Source: an uncultured Flavobacteriaceae bacterium | GTDB taxonomy: Bacteria > Bacteroidota > Bacteroidia > Flavobacteriales > Flavobacteriaceae | Length of the DNA: 64,000 bases | NCBI GenBank assembly: GCA_947500445.1 | Contig: CANMSB010000022.1 | Location: 17,851 to 81,850, forward strand | Reading direction: 5' to 3' | In this document: positions 54,359-63,334 of the stretch, in pieces | How the letters are laid out: each line of letters opens with the position of its first letter | Numbering within the stretch: position 1 is the first letter of the stretch | Made by a program: the position numbers and the translations under genes | The notes under the pieces: model-generated | What the model was told of the DNA's origin: nothing | The model's input: the letters and a program-made list of their open reading frames with translations, nothing else | Database searches by the model: none

Positions 54359-55252
54359 TTAGATCAACTTTTGGAGATGTTTTTGAAAATAGGCCGCGCT
54401 TTCCGCCGCGCTTGTTTTTGAGCTATGGGAAAAATTTCCGCCCTGTTCTATAAAGTAATGTTCCAAACCTGATTCTTGGGGGTCGGGAAGCAGTTCTCGG
54501 TAGTTTAGGGAACCATTGCCCAGCTCGGTATAGTCTCTGGAAACCTTATCCATGTCCTTTATGTGCCACATGGTATACCGACCGGGCTGTTTTTGTACGA
54601 GTTCCTTAGGGGTAAACTTTGAGGAGTGCATCACCCAATACATGTCTATCTGCAATTTCACCAGGTCAACGTCGGTATCATTGACAATAATGTCGAAACC
54701 ATTTTCGCCATTTTGTTCCAAAAATTCAAACCCGTGGTTGTGGTAGGCAAAACCCAATCCCGCTTTGGTAACCTGCTCCCCAATATGGTTGAGTTTTTTC
54801 GCCATTACCTTAAAGTTATCTATGGTGCGTTGTTCGGGAGCGATCCAGGGCCAAACAATGTATTTGCTTCCCAATTTTTGAGCGGCGATAATACACTGGT
54901 CAACAAAGCGTTCGAGGGCTTCGTCAGACTTTTTCAAATAAGGGGAAAAACCGTAGTGTCCACTACTTATGGTAAGGCCAAGATCGTCCAAAATTTGTTT
55001 CAATTCGGTAGCGGGGTATCCATAGTAGGTGCCTTTTTCCTCGTCAAAGCCGTAAAGTTCGAAGTCTCGATACCCTAACCCTTTTAAATAGCGCAAGGTG
55101 TCCAACGGATTTTTTGCCATTTCGTCCCGTATGGAAAACAATTGATAGCCCATTTTGTAGTTAGAACGTTCGTGCATTGAAAAAGAGGTCAATGGGAGCA
55201 TGCCCGCAACGGCCAACGCGCCACTTTTTTTTAAAAAGGTACTTCGCTTCAT
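54359..55252 (-). CDS. Xylose isomerase-like TIM-barrel (sugar phosphate isomerase/epimerase) with export signal
   Basis: 297 aa from ATG 55252 (MKRSTFLKKSGALAVAGMLPLTSFS). The N-terminus is a Tat/Sec-like signal without a perfect twin-Arg. The barrel carries family motifs LRYLKGLGYRDFELYGFDE, FAYHNHGFEF, LVKLQIDMYWVMHS and MWHIKDMD, which hold the metal ligands His/Asp/Glu of the AP-endonuclease-2 superfamily. Exported members are common in Bacteroidota and act on oxidised or modified sugars. No glycoside hydrolase or SusCD lies nearby to suggest a substrate. Confidence 0.88.
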   Translation of the reverse strand: MKRSTFLKKSGALAVAGMLPLTSFSMHERSNYKMGYQLFSIRDEMAKNPLDTLRYLKGLGYRDFELYGFDEEKGTYYGYPATELKQILDDLGLTISSGHYGFSPYLKKSDEALERFVDQCIIAAQKLGSKYIVWPWIAPEQRTIDNFKVMAKKLNHIGEQVTKAGLGFAYHNHGFEFLEQNGENGFDIIVNDTDVDLVKLQIDMYWVMHSSKFTPKELVQKQPGRYTMWHIKDMDKVSRDYTELGNGSLNYRELLPDPQESGLEHYFIEQGGNFSHSSKTSAAESAAYFQKHLQKLI

Positions 55253-55550
55253 GATTGAAAGGTACAACGGAATTGTGGAATTTTAGCCACTGGTTTTCAA
55301 GAAGTACCGTTCGCGATTACCAACATGCGAACTCCCCTTATAGCCCTAAATGGAAAGCGCTCCGTATGGTTTCTAGTAAAAATAGCTTTGGGGTGAACTT
55401 GTGAATCCTCCTTTTGCATCGATTTTTGAAAAAGAGCTCAATTGTATCCAATTTACTTTTACAACGTATTTAAGATCCGGTCGGGATGTTCAAATCCTAA
55501 TTTATGCGCTGTTTAAGGCCACCGCTCCAACCATTGGGGCCATACAATCT

Positions 55551-56528
55551 CTATTGTTGGACGCAGAAGGGAGAAATGTAAGCGGCCGTAGAAGACGAGA
55601 GTATGGTTCCGTTGGTATTGTTAAGGGTGTTAAAGACGTTTACGGTAAAATTAGAGGTTCCGATATAGATGCTATGATTGTAAATTTTATCGTCTTCGCC
55701 CCAATGTAATGGTCCCCCATGAATTCCATTGTCGTTGATCAATTCCGTTCTGTTGTTTCCCAAGACATCAATGCTGACCAAATCAGCATTTGTAAGGTCC
55801 GCATTACTTGCCGAAAATGCTATTTCGGAACCGTCGGGCGAAAAACAAGGGTCGTGGTTTCGGGTATCATCGGATGTTAACTGTATTATGGTGGAAACGC
55901 TATTTGCCTTGGCGTCATAGTTACAACTGAACACTTCAAAACTGGTAGCGTCTATAAAACCTTCTTCAGCTATACCAATAAAGGCAATTTTGTCCCCTTC
56001 TTTGTTCCAATGGGCATCAATACTATATTGATTTATAATTTGTTGTGGATCGTTTCCATTGGTATCCACGGTATATGTGAAAAAGGGTGCCGTAGCATTT
56101 GATTCTTGTGCGATCATCAATATACGGTCCCCGTTTGGATGCCAGTACGGATTTCCAAATGCGAACCAATCGTATTGATTGTCGGCTATAATTACTTTTT
56201 GGTTCTTCCCATCCGAATCGCATTTTATCATCTCGCAATTTTCGTAATCAAATTGATCGATCAGGCTGGTAACAGGGCTTCTTAGTAGTAGTAATTGTCG
56301 GTTGTCGGGCGAGGCCGATACCCACCAATAGTTATGAAAAGGATCGTTGGTAACGGTGGATGTTTCGCCCGTTGTTAGGTTCTCTTTTGAAATTTGCCAA
56401 GGCGCATCGAACGTTTCTTTAGTACTGTAATACAGTATGGCTTCTTGCGGAGTAGCAGGCGTATCATCCTCTTTTTTACATGATATCGAACAAAAAATCA
56501 GTATTGAGAGTATAACTGTTTTATGCAT
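55551..56528 (-). CDS. TolB-like/PD40 beta-propeller lipoprotein
   Basis: 325 aa from ATG 56528. The lipobox ISC gives a lipidated Cys near residue 17 followed by KKEDD, typical of Bacteroidota surface lipoproteins. PD40 motifs are visible: WWVSASPDNRQLLLLRSP, PYWHPNGDRILMIAQ, AHWNKEGDKIAFIGI and PCFSPDGSEIAFSAS. It is probably a recognition or scaffold propeller; no function can be named. Upstream (553 bp) is gene-free. Confidence 0.85.
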   Translation of the reverse strand: MHKTVILSILIFCSISCKKEDDTPATPQEAILYYSTKETFDAPWQISKENLTTGETSTVTNDPFHNYWWVSASPDNRQLLLLRSPVTSLIDQFDYENCEMIKCDSDGKNQKVIIADNQYDWFAFGNPYWHPNGDRILMIAQESNATAPFFTYTVDTNGNDPQQIINQYSIDAHWNKEGDKIAFIGIAEEGFIDATSFEVFSCNYDAKANSVSTIIQLTSDDTRNHDPCFSPDGSEIAFSASNADLTNADLVSIDVLGNNRTELINDNGIHGGPLHWGEDDKIYNHSIYIGTSNFTVNVFNTLNNTNGTILSSSTAAYISPFCVQQ

Positions 56529-57081
56529 GGCGCGCAATTTTAAAATTACCGACGAAGGTTCCGGGCCCGATAGACCTGCCTTGGAACTGTAGTAATGAAA
56601 TTTTCTTAGGTGTAAAAGGCATTGTTCTTGTTACAGTTCCGTTCCCGGCAATGTTCAAGTATTTACAAAATTGGACTTTGCCCATTCCGCTATCGCCTAC
56701 CTTCTTAACGCAATCAAACGCTTTACATTGTGACAGTTCCGCGTTACCTTATGACACATTTTTAATTCCGCTTCCGAAACTTTTGGTAATCGGTGGCCGT
56801 TTTCCAATCACTTCACATAAAGCCCTTTTTTCAAACTTCTTTCACTATAGCGCTGTTGTTATAAAGATGAAGGGCATTGTGTTCTTGCGGTGCTCCATGG
56901 AAATTTTAACTCAAAATAAATTTTGATTTTGGAATTCGGGATACTAAAAAAGGGTTGTTCGTTCTACAGATATTGGGTTTATGGGCCTTTCCATCCCAAA
57001 GTTCTTTCTAGGTAGTTTCCAAGGCTTACCCTGCGCTCTGCATGGTTGGGGCTTTGATTTTTAGGGGGGAATGGCTTATAA
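56529..57081. other. Gene-free stretch between the propeller lipoprotein and the esterase
   Basis: 553 bp. The only open frame of note (56651-56926, plus strand, 91 aa) has no RBS, signal or recognisable sequence and I do not call it. TAATTTTA (minus strand, about 56546-56553) is one mismatch from a -7 element for the propeller gene. A GTTCC/GGAAC inverted repeat lies at about 56558-56587. No tRNA or ncRNA is recognised. Confidence 0.55.
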
Positions 57082-58050
57082 TTATTTACGGTCAAAAAAT
57101 TTCCAGACTTCATGGGCTATCTCTATATCGCCATTTTGCTCTTTTACCGCCAATTTGAACAGACTGCCATAGCGTTCTGCCTTGCTAGGTTCGGTATGCC
57201 CGCCGCCAAGCACCTCGTAAAAGGCTACCTCCGTGTTATTGGTGCCATTGTGGTACAGGTATTTGGTTATCGTACAATTATCAGTGGTATCGGTATCTTC
57301 AATGGCACTTGTTATTGGTGTTGTTTCGGTGCTATTTCTATTTATCCAATACTGGACTGTTTCCGCTGCGGAATGTACTTCACCGCGATTACCTAACATG
57401 GTCCCACCTTCATAGGGAAGAATAGGGTCTGCTGTTCCGTTTACAATAAGGGCGGAAATAGGAGTGGTCCCATTTGCACATTTTGTATTCAGTGGTTTTG
57501 CCGCGGCTATAGCCGCAAATGCCGTAAGTTTTTCGGGCAATTCCTGGGCCAGCCGAAAGGCCATCTGACCACCGTTCGATGTGCCCATGACGAAAACCCT
57601 ATCTGGATTGGCTTGATATTCGGTTAAAACAAAATCAATTAAAGTGCTGGCAAAGAGCACGTCGTTGGAAGTGGGGTTGCCTTGCGAGTCGCTTCTACAA
57701 TCATTCCAGCCGTTATCACCGGTGCTACCTTTGGAACCGTTGGGTACAACGAGTATGATGTTTTCTTGCTCCGCGATATTGAGCCAAATTTTGTAGGGCG
57801 CGGTAACGTTCGTCAGTCCTAGAATTTCATCATTGTTACTTTTGTTTCCATGCAAGAGCATAACGACAGGAGCGTTGAGCGGATTTTCTGGAAGGTACAA
57901 GTGATACGTTCTGGTTTCTCCGGAAATTGATATGGCCCTGTTTTCGAACAATCCTTGTTCGGAAGCGGAATCGGTTCCCGGGTCGAAGGTTTCGTTTGAG
58001 CTGCATCCTAAAGTGAGTAGCAGCAACACATAAACGACAGCTACTTTCAT
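57082..58050 (-). CDS. Alpha/beta-hydrolase lipoprotein (polyhydroxybutyrate depolymerase/feruloyl esterase-like)
   Basis: 322 aa, lipobox LTLGC (Cys16). Alpha/beta-hydrolase fold of the LpqC/PHB depolymerase type: oxyanion region PVVMLLHGNKSNN, nucleophile Ser158 in FVMGTSNGGQMAF (GxSxG), Asp208 in NGTADPILPYEGG and His285 in LGGGHTEPS complete the triad. A pair of Cys residues (Cys118, Cys191) may form a disulphide. It is expected to act on an ester polymer or plant/algal phenolic ester at the cell surface. No neighbour indicates the substrate. Confidence 0.9.
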   Translation of the reverse strand: MKVAVVYVLLLLTLGCSSNETFDPGTDSASEQGLFENRAISISGETRTYHLYLPENPLNAPVVMLLHGNKSNNDEILGLTNVTAPYKIWLNIAEQENIILVVPNGSKGSTGDNGWNDCRSDSQGNPTSNDVLFASTLIDFVLTEYQANPDRVFVMGTSNGGQMAFRLAQELPEKLTAFAAIAAAKPLNTKCANGTTPISALIVNGTADPILPYEGGTMLGNRGEVHSAAETVQYWINRNSTETTPITSAIEDTDTTDNCTITKYLYHNGTNNTEVAFYEVLGGGHTEPSKAERYGSLFKLAVKEQNGDIEIAHEVWKFFDRK

Positions 58051-58478
58051 ATGTAGTGTTTTTGGTTATGATCACTATACCATAAAAACGCTGTTTGGAC
58101 CTTTTTATTGGTCTGAGGCCCTGATACAACGACCAATGGCTCCGAGTTGCGGTTTTGCAATAGTTTTACGGGAAAAGTTTTAGATAGGGGGATATTAGGG
58201 GTTTTTTCTCGCTGGCGTTACACCAGCGCTAGTACATTCCTGCGGTCTTCATACCCGGTTTCTTCAAAATTGTTCAAGCGTAAGGCCCCAATACTTTCAT
58301 TAGAATTTTATAGAGGTGTTTTTGAAGTTCTTTTTTGCGTGTACCTACCTTTCAGTGGCAAGCGTTCTTCAGACTTGAGGAAGCGATAATTTCAAGGATA
58401 GCGCAGTAATTGGTAAATATCGTCTTTCCAAAAACAATTTGGCAAGGGTTGCCAAGGGATATGGCAGACTAGATTTTT
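58051..58478. other. Gene-free stretch between the esterase and the SMI1/KNR4 gene
   Basis: 428 bp. It contains a short hairpin CGCTGG (58210-58215) and CCAGCG (58223-58228) preceded, not followed, by a T-run, so it is not a normal terminator in either direction. No coding frame or promoter of the usual type is evident. Confidence 0.5.
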
Positions 58479-59198
58479 TTAATACTTCCATTTACGAACA
58501 ACAGCTTCTCCGAACAATTCGTTCAATATCTCCTCGCACCATGCTTCAACCTTTTCCTGTCCTGTTTCTGGATGGAACAAATCGGATTGGCAGGAAATTA
58601 AACAACCTTTTAGATAATCGCTCGCGTTACTAAAAAGTTTGGAGATATAAGGCTTTGTATCGTGATCGAAATAATAGATTTCATGCGTTTTACTATGAAA
58701 ACAAAACATATTTCCATTTCCTAAGTAGTCACTAAAAGAAACAAGAAATGGTAAAACCTCCTTATCCTCTTTGCTGAAATCAGGTCCATATTGTGGTGCG
58801 TCTTTCCAAATATCCCCGATCCAACCCATTTCATTTAAACCCTGTAACTGTTCCCCGATTTTAGCAATGCCAAATTTTGCGTAAAATAATTTTAACGGGA
58901 TGGGTAGCTCTGTTTGGAGTTTTTTTTCCAAAGCTTCAATCGCTTCTTGTGAAATGGGAACCTTGGGTTTGTTGTTCCAATTATCGGCAAATTCGGTTAT
59001 GATATATTCTGTTTTTTCCGACCACTGTGCATCACCGATTTTTTGAAAAGGAACGATGATTTCTGATTTTTCTTTTATTTCTAGCATTTTGTCCGAATTA
59101 TCGTCGTTAGTTTGGCGGCGATGAATATCCAAGTTAGGAAATTTTTGTTTCCAAGTTGGATCATGAACGGTATGGGGCGATGATTTTTCTGTCTTCAT
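58479..59198 (-). CDS. SMI1/KNR4 family protein
   Basis: 239 aa from ATG 59198; a TTG start 12 bases upstream is less likely. The core ISQEAIEALEKKLQTELPIPLKLFYAKFGIAKIG (about 80-115) and LPFLVSFSDYLGNGNMFCFHSKTHEIYYFDHD (about 150-182) match the SMI1/KNR4 (SUKH) fold. In bacteria these proteins are often immunity proteins of polymorphic toxins. No toxin gene, Rhs repeat or secretion tail is adjacent, so it would be an orphan immunity gene or have another role. Base composition is AT-richer than the left part of the window. Confidence 0.78.
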   Translation of the reverse strand: MKTEKSSPHTVHDPTWKQKFPNLDIHRRQTNDDNSDKMLEIKEKSEIIVPFQKIGDAQWSEKTEYIITEFADNWNNKPKVPISQEAIEALEKKLQTELPIPLKLFYAKFGIAKIGEQLQGLNEMGWIGDIWKDAPQYGPDFSKEDKEVLPFLVSFSDYLGNGNMFCFHSKTHEIYYFDHDTKPYISKLFSNASDYLKGCLISCQSDLFHPETGQEKVEAWCEEILNELFGEAVVRKWKY

Positions 59199-59472
59199 AA
59201 AAATACACAAACCTTTGCATGCAGCCTACGGCCCGTATTGTTTTAGCTTGCGCCATCAGCAGAACTGTTTATTACAACCCTTTTTGCGGAGATTTCGTTT
59301 AGACTTTTTCCCCCGAACTGTCGGGAGGCTGAAAAATTGCCCCGTTACCCCTTTTTTATCTTTTCCCCTTGTAGCCCGCTGTGAAACTCATAAAAGTATT
59401 CAAAAATCCTAAAAATGACTTTCCGAAGCCATTAGGGTCGCTTCAGCCTAAAACGTCTAAATGCGTTCATCG

Positions 59473-59940
59473 TTAAGAACGATTGTTTTGGTTTAATTTG
59501 AAAAAACCTTTCAAATAGTATTTGTAAACATAACCCCAAGGAATTATCAATAGGTTTAGAACTATTCCGGCAATACAAACACGTAAAAATGATTCTAAGC
59601 TAGTATCCAAGGCGCTGTTTTTTAGAGCGGGTAAATAGGTTCCGATAATCCAGGCGCTTTTGTATAGCAGTTGTAATAAAAGTATTGGAATCATTTTTAA
59701 AGGAAACCTTACTCCCAATAAGTTCAATAATGAAAAAGCGGCCCAAAAACTTATGCTAACTCCCGTTAACGTATCCATTTGCTCTATTGGGAAAAGAATT
59801 GTTGCCCAATTGTCAAATGCTAAACTGATGAAGTTCAGAAAAAATAATCCTCGCATAATGTGCAATCTCCATTTAGGGGGATTTACAACTGCAACGGTAT
59901 TATTCAACTCCTTTTTTCCAATATTCTGTAGTGATTCCAT
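59473..59940 (-). CDS. Small four-helix membrane protein, unknown
   Basis: 155 aa. Hydrophobic segments at about residues 27-47, 60-78, 83-102 and 118-140; the N-terminus (about 1-25) and tail (KGFFKLNQNNRS) are polar. I do not recognise a family; it superficially resembles DoxX-like proteins. It stands alone, with 274 bp upstream of the SMI1 start and 223 bp to the next gene. Confidence 0.65.
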   Translation of the reverse strand: MESLQNIGKKELNNTVAVVNPPKWRLHIMRGLFFLNFISLAFDNWATILFPIEQMDTLTGVSISFWAAFSLLNLLGVRFPLKMIPILLLQLLYKSAWIIGTYLPALKNSALDTSLESFLRVCIAGIVLNLLIIPWGYVYKYYLKGFFKLNQNNRS

Positions 59941-60163
59941 GGTTTGATCGACAATTAAAGTTTATCATTCTTATGGAAAGACGTTTGTTTTTGGATACAG
60001 GTTGCCTGAAATGTGTTTTTTTAGAATTTCAAATAGCGGTTCCACCGTATTTCGGATGGGAAATGGGCATTCAGAAGGTTTCCAATGATGCGATACTAGG
60101 GTGAAATTTACCTAACGGATAATTCCTTAATTGGGTTACTAGAGCTGTTATTGGCGATAGGTA

Positions 60164-60664
60164 TTATGGGCAAGTGGTAACAGGATTTCCGCAAATTTGT
60201 TCTGATTTGACCCAGCCGACAAGGCTTTTACATTCTATTTTAATCCATTCGCAGTACGCTTCTTTTATTTTAAAGGTGTGCTGTTCCCCTATCAATTCAC
60301 CTACCATGTTTTTACTATTGGGTTTGTCGTACACCCTTACATCGTGGGTTACCGTTGCCCCTACGATAGAGTTATGGATCCACCCTTCAAAATTGGATAT
60401 GTCAATTCCGTCGACTCCCGTAACTGTATTGATTTTCATCCAACCGTCTTTCATGTCAATGACATTAAGCATATAGCCATAACTATGTTTGTTATTGAGT
60501 TTTAAAATGATAGTTCCTTGTGGGTCGGCCCTGATATTTGAAAAATCATCATTGTCCTCAGTGAAAACCTCAAAGGGTTCAATGTTACACTTTTCCTTGT
60601 TTTCTTGTGAAAAAGAAACCTTGTAAAATGAAACAAACAGTAGTAATACAAATACCTTTGTCAT
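60164..60664 (-). CDS. Small exported protein with SH3-like repeats
   Basis: 166 aa from ATG 60664 (ATG 60670 is equally possible). The signal peptide ends SFSQ. Two beta-rich modules follow: about 45-105 (GYMLNVIDMKDGWMKINTV ... NFEGWIHNSIVGA) and about 108-155 (VRVYDKPNSKNMVGELIGE ... CEWIKIECKSLVGWVK), both with the GWxK pattern of bacterial SH3 domains. Such domains bind peptidoglycan or peptides. Four Cys in the mature part. The specific role is unknown. Confidence 0.7.
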   Translation of the reverse strand: MTKVFVLLLFVSFYKVSFSQENKEKCNIEPFEVFTEDNDDFSNIRADPQGTIILKLNNKHSYGYMLNVIDMKDGWMKINTVTGVDGIDISNFEGWIHNSIVGATVTHDVRVYDKPNSKNMVGELIGEQHTFKIKEAYCEWIKIECKSLVGWVKSEQICGNPVTTCP

Positions 60665-60929
60665 ATACATTCTTCTTGAATTACCATAAATGATATCGTT
60701 TGTATGGTATACGGATTGAATTTAGTGAACTTTCGATAAAACACCGTGCAAAACAGGTATTTCGTTTTCGTGAACGACCATAATAATGTAGGCAATGTTA
60801 TTATAGTTTTGATCGTGAACAGTATGGGAGTACGCTTTACACAAAATGGGATTGAACGGAAAGAGAAAATACCGGTTGACTTCGAAAGACTGTATTTGCA
60901 CTTTTGCAGGAGGCATTTCTGCCGCAGTT

Positions 60930-61349
60930 TTATCGTTCAAATTCGGTTGTGAACCCATCTGCGGCCAAATCATCGTCAATTTTTAAAGTAGTGCCATTCA
61001 TTAGAACGATGACACCTCTTTCTACATCATCTATAAAAAGGATTTCGGTTTCGTTATTTTGGACAATTTGAATGTTATATGTTCCGCTGTCCAGCCCGGC
61101 GTAAACATCTTCTGGTCCGGTTGTAACAATAGTGTTCTCGACAACTAAAGTGGTATTTTCCAGATCAAAATTCCAAACAACATCACCTAAACTATAATCA
61201 ATATTTATGCCTTGTAGGCCGCCACGTACATTTTTCAGGTTCCAAACCCCATTTAGCGTTTCAGTTTGATCTGAATCAGCATCGCTGTTACAGTTTGTGA
61301 AAAGGCACACGCTCAAAATCAGTAACAGCCCCATTTTTTTTACATCCAT
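60930..61349 (-). CDS. Small lipocalin-like lipoprotein
   Basis: 139 aa from ATG 61349 (MDVKKMGLLLILSVCLFTNCNSD): lipobox FTNC followed by NSDAD. The body has LNGVWNLKNVRGGLQGINIDYS and alternating strands (TTLVVENTIV, ILFIDDVERGVIVLMNGTTLKID), the pattern of Bacteroidota lipocalin-like lipoproteins that begin with a GxW motif. The function is unknown. The upstream region has a TTACCATAAACGAT element similar to one upstream of the SH3-like gene. Confidence 0.7.
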   Translation of the reverse strand: MDVKKMGLLLILSVCLFTNCNSDADSDQTETLNGVWNLKNVRGGLQGINIDYSLGDVVWNFDLENTTLVVENTIVTTGPEDVYAGLDSGTYNIQIVQNNETEILFIDDVERGVIVLMNGTTLKIDDDLAADGFTTEFER

Positions 61350-61484
61350 AATTTTCAAGTTATATAGCAATAGGTGAACAAATTCAAAAACGGTTGCGTA
61401 AAATTACCATAAACGATGGCGTCATTGGAATATAATAAATTTAAGAGAAAGGGATTACAATCTGTAAAATCCTTATTAGCCGTT

Positions 61485-61952
61485 TCATTTATTTATCAAA
61501 TCAATCTTTTCATTGACCTTGTCTATGAAAGGGTGTAAATAAGTAGGTACATTACCTTTATCCAAGTCAATTCTCCAGCTTTTTGCATTTTCATTTTCCG
61601 AATATTGAACAAACAAACCACCACCATCCGTACAATCCGGACATCCAAACACGGTTTCCCTTTCAGTTAGAAGTTGATTCGGAAAAAAGGCGACTAAATT
61701 TTTGACTTGGTCAAACGTGTCATTTTCCAATTCGATGAATTCCAAATTTTGTCCCGAATAATCGTCAATGGTATCTTCAAACAATTTGCTATCGGTCAGC
61801 TTAAAAGTTTCCACACAATCCTCTCCAGAGCATTCACCGAAGAAATGTCCAAAAATCAAAAAATTCTGTTCGTTTAGGATGATGTTGTTATCCTCATTTG
61901 AACAAGAGGTGACAATTACGCTTAAGGACAATAGTAAAATAGCGTTTTTCAT
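61485..61952 (-). CDS. Small lipoprotein with CxxC, unknown
   Basis: 155 aa with lipobox VTSC (Cys17, SNEDN). Four further Cys: two in GECSGEDCVE (about 40-48) and two in VFGCPDCTDGG (about 102-107); the second is a CxxC. The spacing suggests disulphides or metal binding. I do not recognise the family. 133 bp downstream of it is the lipocalin-like gene on the same strand. Confidence 0.65.
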   Translation of the reverse strand: MKNAILLLSLSVIVTSCSNEDNNIILNEQNFLIFGHFFGECSGEDCVETFKLTDSKLFEDTIDDYSGQNLEFIELENDTFDQVKNLVAFFPNQLLTERETVFGCPDCTDGGGLFVQYSENENAKSWRIDLDKGNVPTYLHPFIDKVNEKIDLINK

Positions 61953-62128
61953 GATTTTGTTGTACCTGTCTGTACTTTAGATACAATTTATAGGAAATGG
62001 TTGTGTCAAAACATTTTGAAGGTCTTATGTAGGGGCGGTAGAGGATTGCTATCCATAGTACTTTATGTTTTGAAAGACATTTGTTTTCTGATGCTCTTTA
62101 ATTTATTTCATTAAAATCACCCATGTTT

Positions 62129-62935
62129 TTATACGTTTTTGGAAGTGGTTATTATCCTTTTCACTTCCATTAAGAGTGATTCTGGCGCATTGTATTCAGG
62201 GTTTGTGCGATATAATGATACTTCATTTTGAATTTTCTCGATCGCATCGATCAGGGAGGTGTTTTTAAGGTTTGTTGTGAAGAGCAAATGGTCCGGTAGT
62301 ATCAACCCCTTTTTAATGGAACTGTCTACTTTTTTACGACACCGACATGGATTTTTGGCGTTTACGATTCCACAGTTTCTGTTTAGGAAATTGTGCAGGT
62401 TCTTTTTTGAACGGGATAGTCTTTTTCTAAAATTTTCCGGGGTGATTTCAAAAATTGCCGCTCCTTCGGCGCTATTGAACTCCAAAATCTCTCCGATAAT
62501 ATAGGTCAAACGACTCTCATGATTTAAACATTGCAACATTCCGTTGGAACAGCCAATTTTTGCTTCTTGAATCAATAAGTTCTGTTCTGCTTTGTTATTC
62601 GTGTAATCGATCGATTCGGAAAGCCCTTGCCTTAACTGTATTTCATATTCGTTGAAACGAACCGAATTCGTAATCTTTTTCTTTTTGAAATTGATCAGGG
62701 TGTTGGTCGAAAGACTATAGACCCAAGTGGTAAAAGCACTTTTATGGTTAAAACTACTCAAATTGGTAATTACCTTTATCAGAATATCCTGGGTAGCATC
62801 CTTGGCATCATCGGGGTGCCAAAGCATTCTGACGGCCAAATTATAGATTAAGTCTTGGATCTGTACCACTACTTCTTCCAGGGCTTTTTTATCTCCCGTT
62901 ACCGCCTTTTTTACAAGTGTTTCCACGTTATTCAT
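62129..62935 (-). CDS. ECF-type RNA polymerase sigma factor with Cys-rich C-terminal extension
   Basis: 268 aa. Region 2 is at about 10-80 (IQDLIYNLAVRMLWHPDDAKDATQDILIKVITNL) and region 4 at about 115-190 with the helix-turn-helix EGAAIFEITPENFRKRLSRSKKNL. The extension after about 195 carries NAKNPCRCRKK, a CxC motif followed by a helical tail, seen in some ECF groups that have no separate anti-sigma factor. It is the last gene of a three-gene unit, and its start overlaps the stop of the preceding membrane-protein gene by 8 bp. Confidence 0.9.
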   Translation of the reverse strand: MNNVETLVKKAVTGDKKALEEVVVQIQDLIYNLAVRMLWHPDDAKDATQDILIKVITNLSSFNHKSAFTTWVYSLSTNTLINFKKKKITNSVRFNEYEIQLRQGLSESIDYTNNKAEQNLLIQEAKIGCSNGMLQCLNHESRLTYIIGEILEFNSAEGAAIFEITPENFRKRLSRSKKNLHNFLNRNCGIVNAKNPCRCRKKVDSSIKKGLILPDHLLFTTNLKNTSLIDAIEKIQNEVSLYRTNPEYNAPESLLMEVKRIITTSKNV

Positions 62936-63332
62936 TTCTATAAATATAGGCTATTGTTATTCCTGTTGCGACCGTGGTCAAGATGTCCAAAATTCCGGAT
63001 ATGAACATGGGCTTTGGTGGAATTGCCGCCCAACCCGCAATGATCAAATGACTTGCCAAAAAAGTAGCTCCACCGATCAAAAGCCCCCAACCGATCCCTT
63101 TTTTTATCCATCTGGCATCCAAAGCAAAGTACTTGTAACCAACTACCATCAACACCGTTAGCATAAAATATCCGCTTAAAAGGGAGGGCATTTTCAACCC
63201 ATCTTCTGCGGTTCGGAGGGTGCCTTTGAACATCGGGTTTAAAAGCGGGTTTAGAACAAACAGGGCAACCAGGGTCGCGACCACATTGTTCACAATAAAA
63301 CCAAGAATTACGCTTAAAGTAAATTTTTTCAT
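62928..63332 (-). CDS. Four-helix membrane protein in the sigma-factor operon
   Basis: 134 aa from ATG 63332; the open frame extends further upstream but that part lies inside the neighbouring SRPBCC gene. Helices at about residues 5-28, 47-66, 77-99 and 108-130. I do not recognise a named family. The end overlaps the sigma-factor start by 8 bp, and only 2 bp separate its start from the stop of the SRPBCC gene, so the three genes are co-translated. It could be a sensor or regulator of the sigma factor, or a target gene kept with it. Confidence 0.72.
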   Translation of the reverse strand: MKKFTLSVILGFIVNNVVATLVALFVLNPLLNPMFKGTLRTAEDGLKMPSLLSGYFMLTVLMVVGYKYFALDARWIKKGIGWGLLIGGATFLASHLIIAGWAAIPPKPMFISGILDILTTVATGITIAYIYRNE

Positions 63333-63334
63333 GA

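Noticed and set aside
56651..56926. 91-aa plus-strand frame in the gene-free stretch
   Set aside because: No RBS or promoter, odd composition, no recognisable domain.
58210..58228. Hairpin CGCTGG/CCAGCG as a terminator
   Set aside because: The T-run is before the stem on the plus strand and an A-run follows on the minus strand, so neither direction fits a terminator.
60722..60979. 85-aa minus-strand frame overlapping the end of the lipocalin-like gene
   Set aside because: Overlaps a better gene in another frame, has no signal or RBS and no family-like sequence; possible decayed coding sequence but not supportable.
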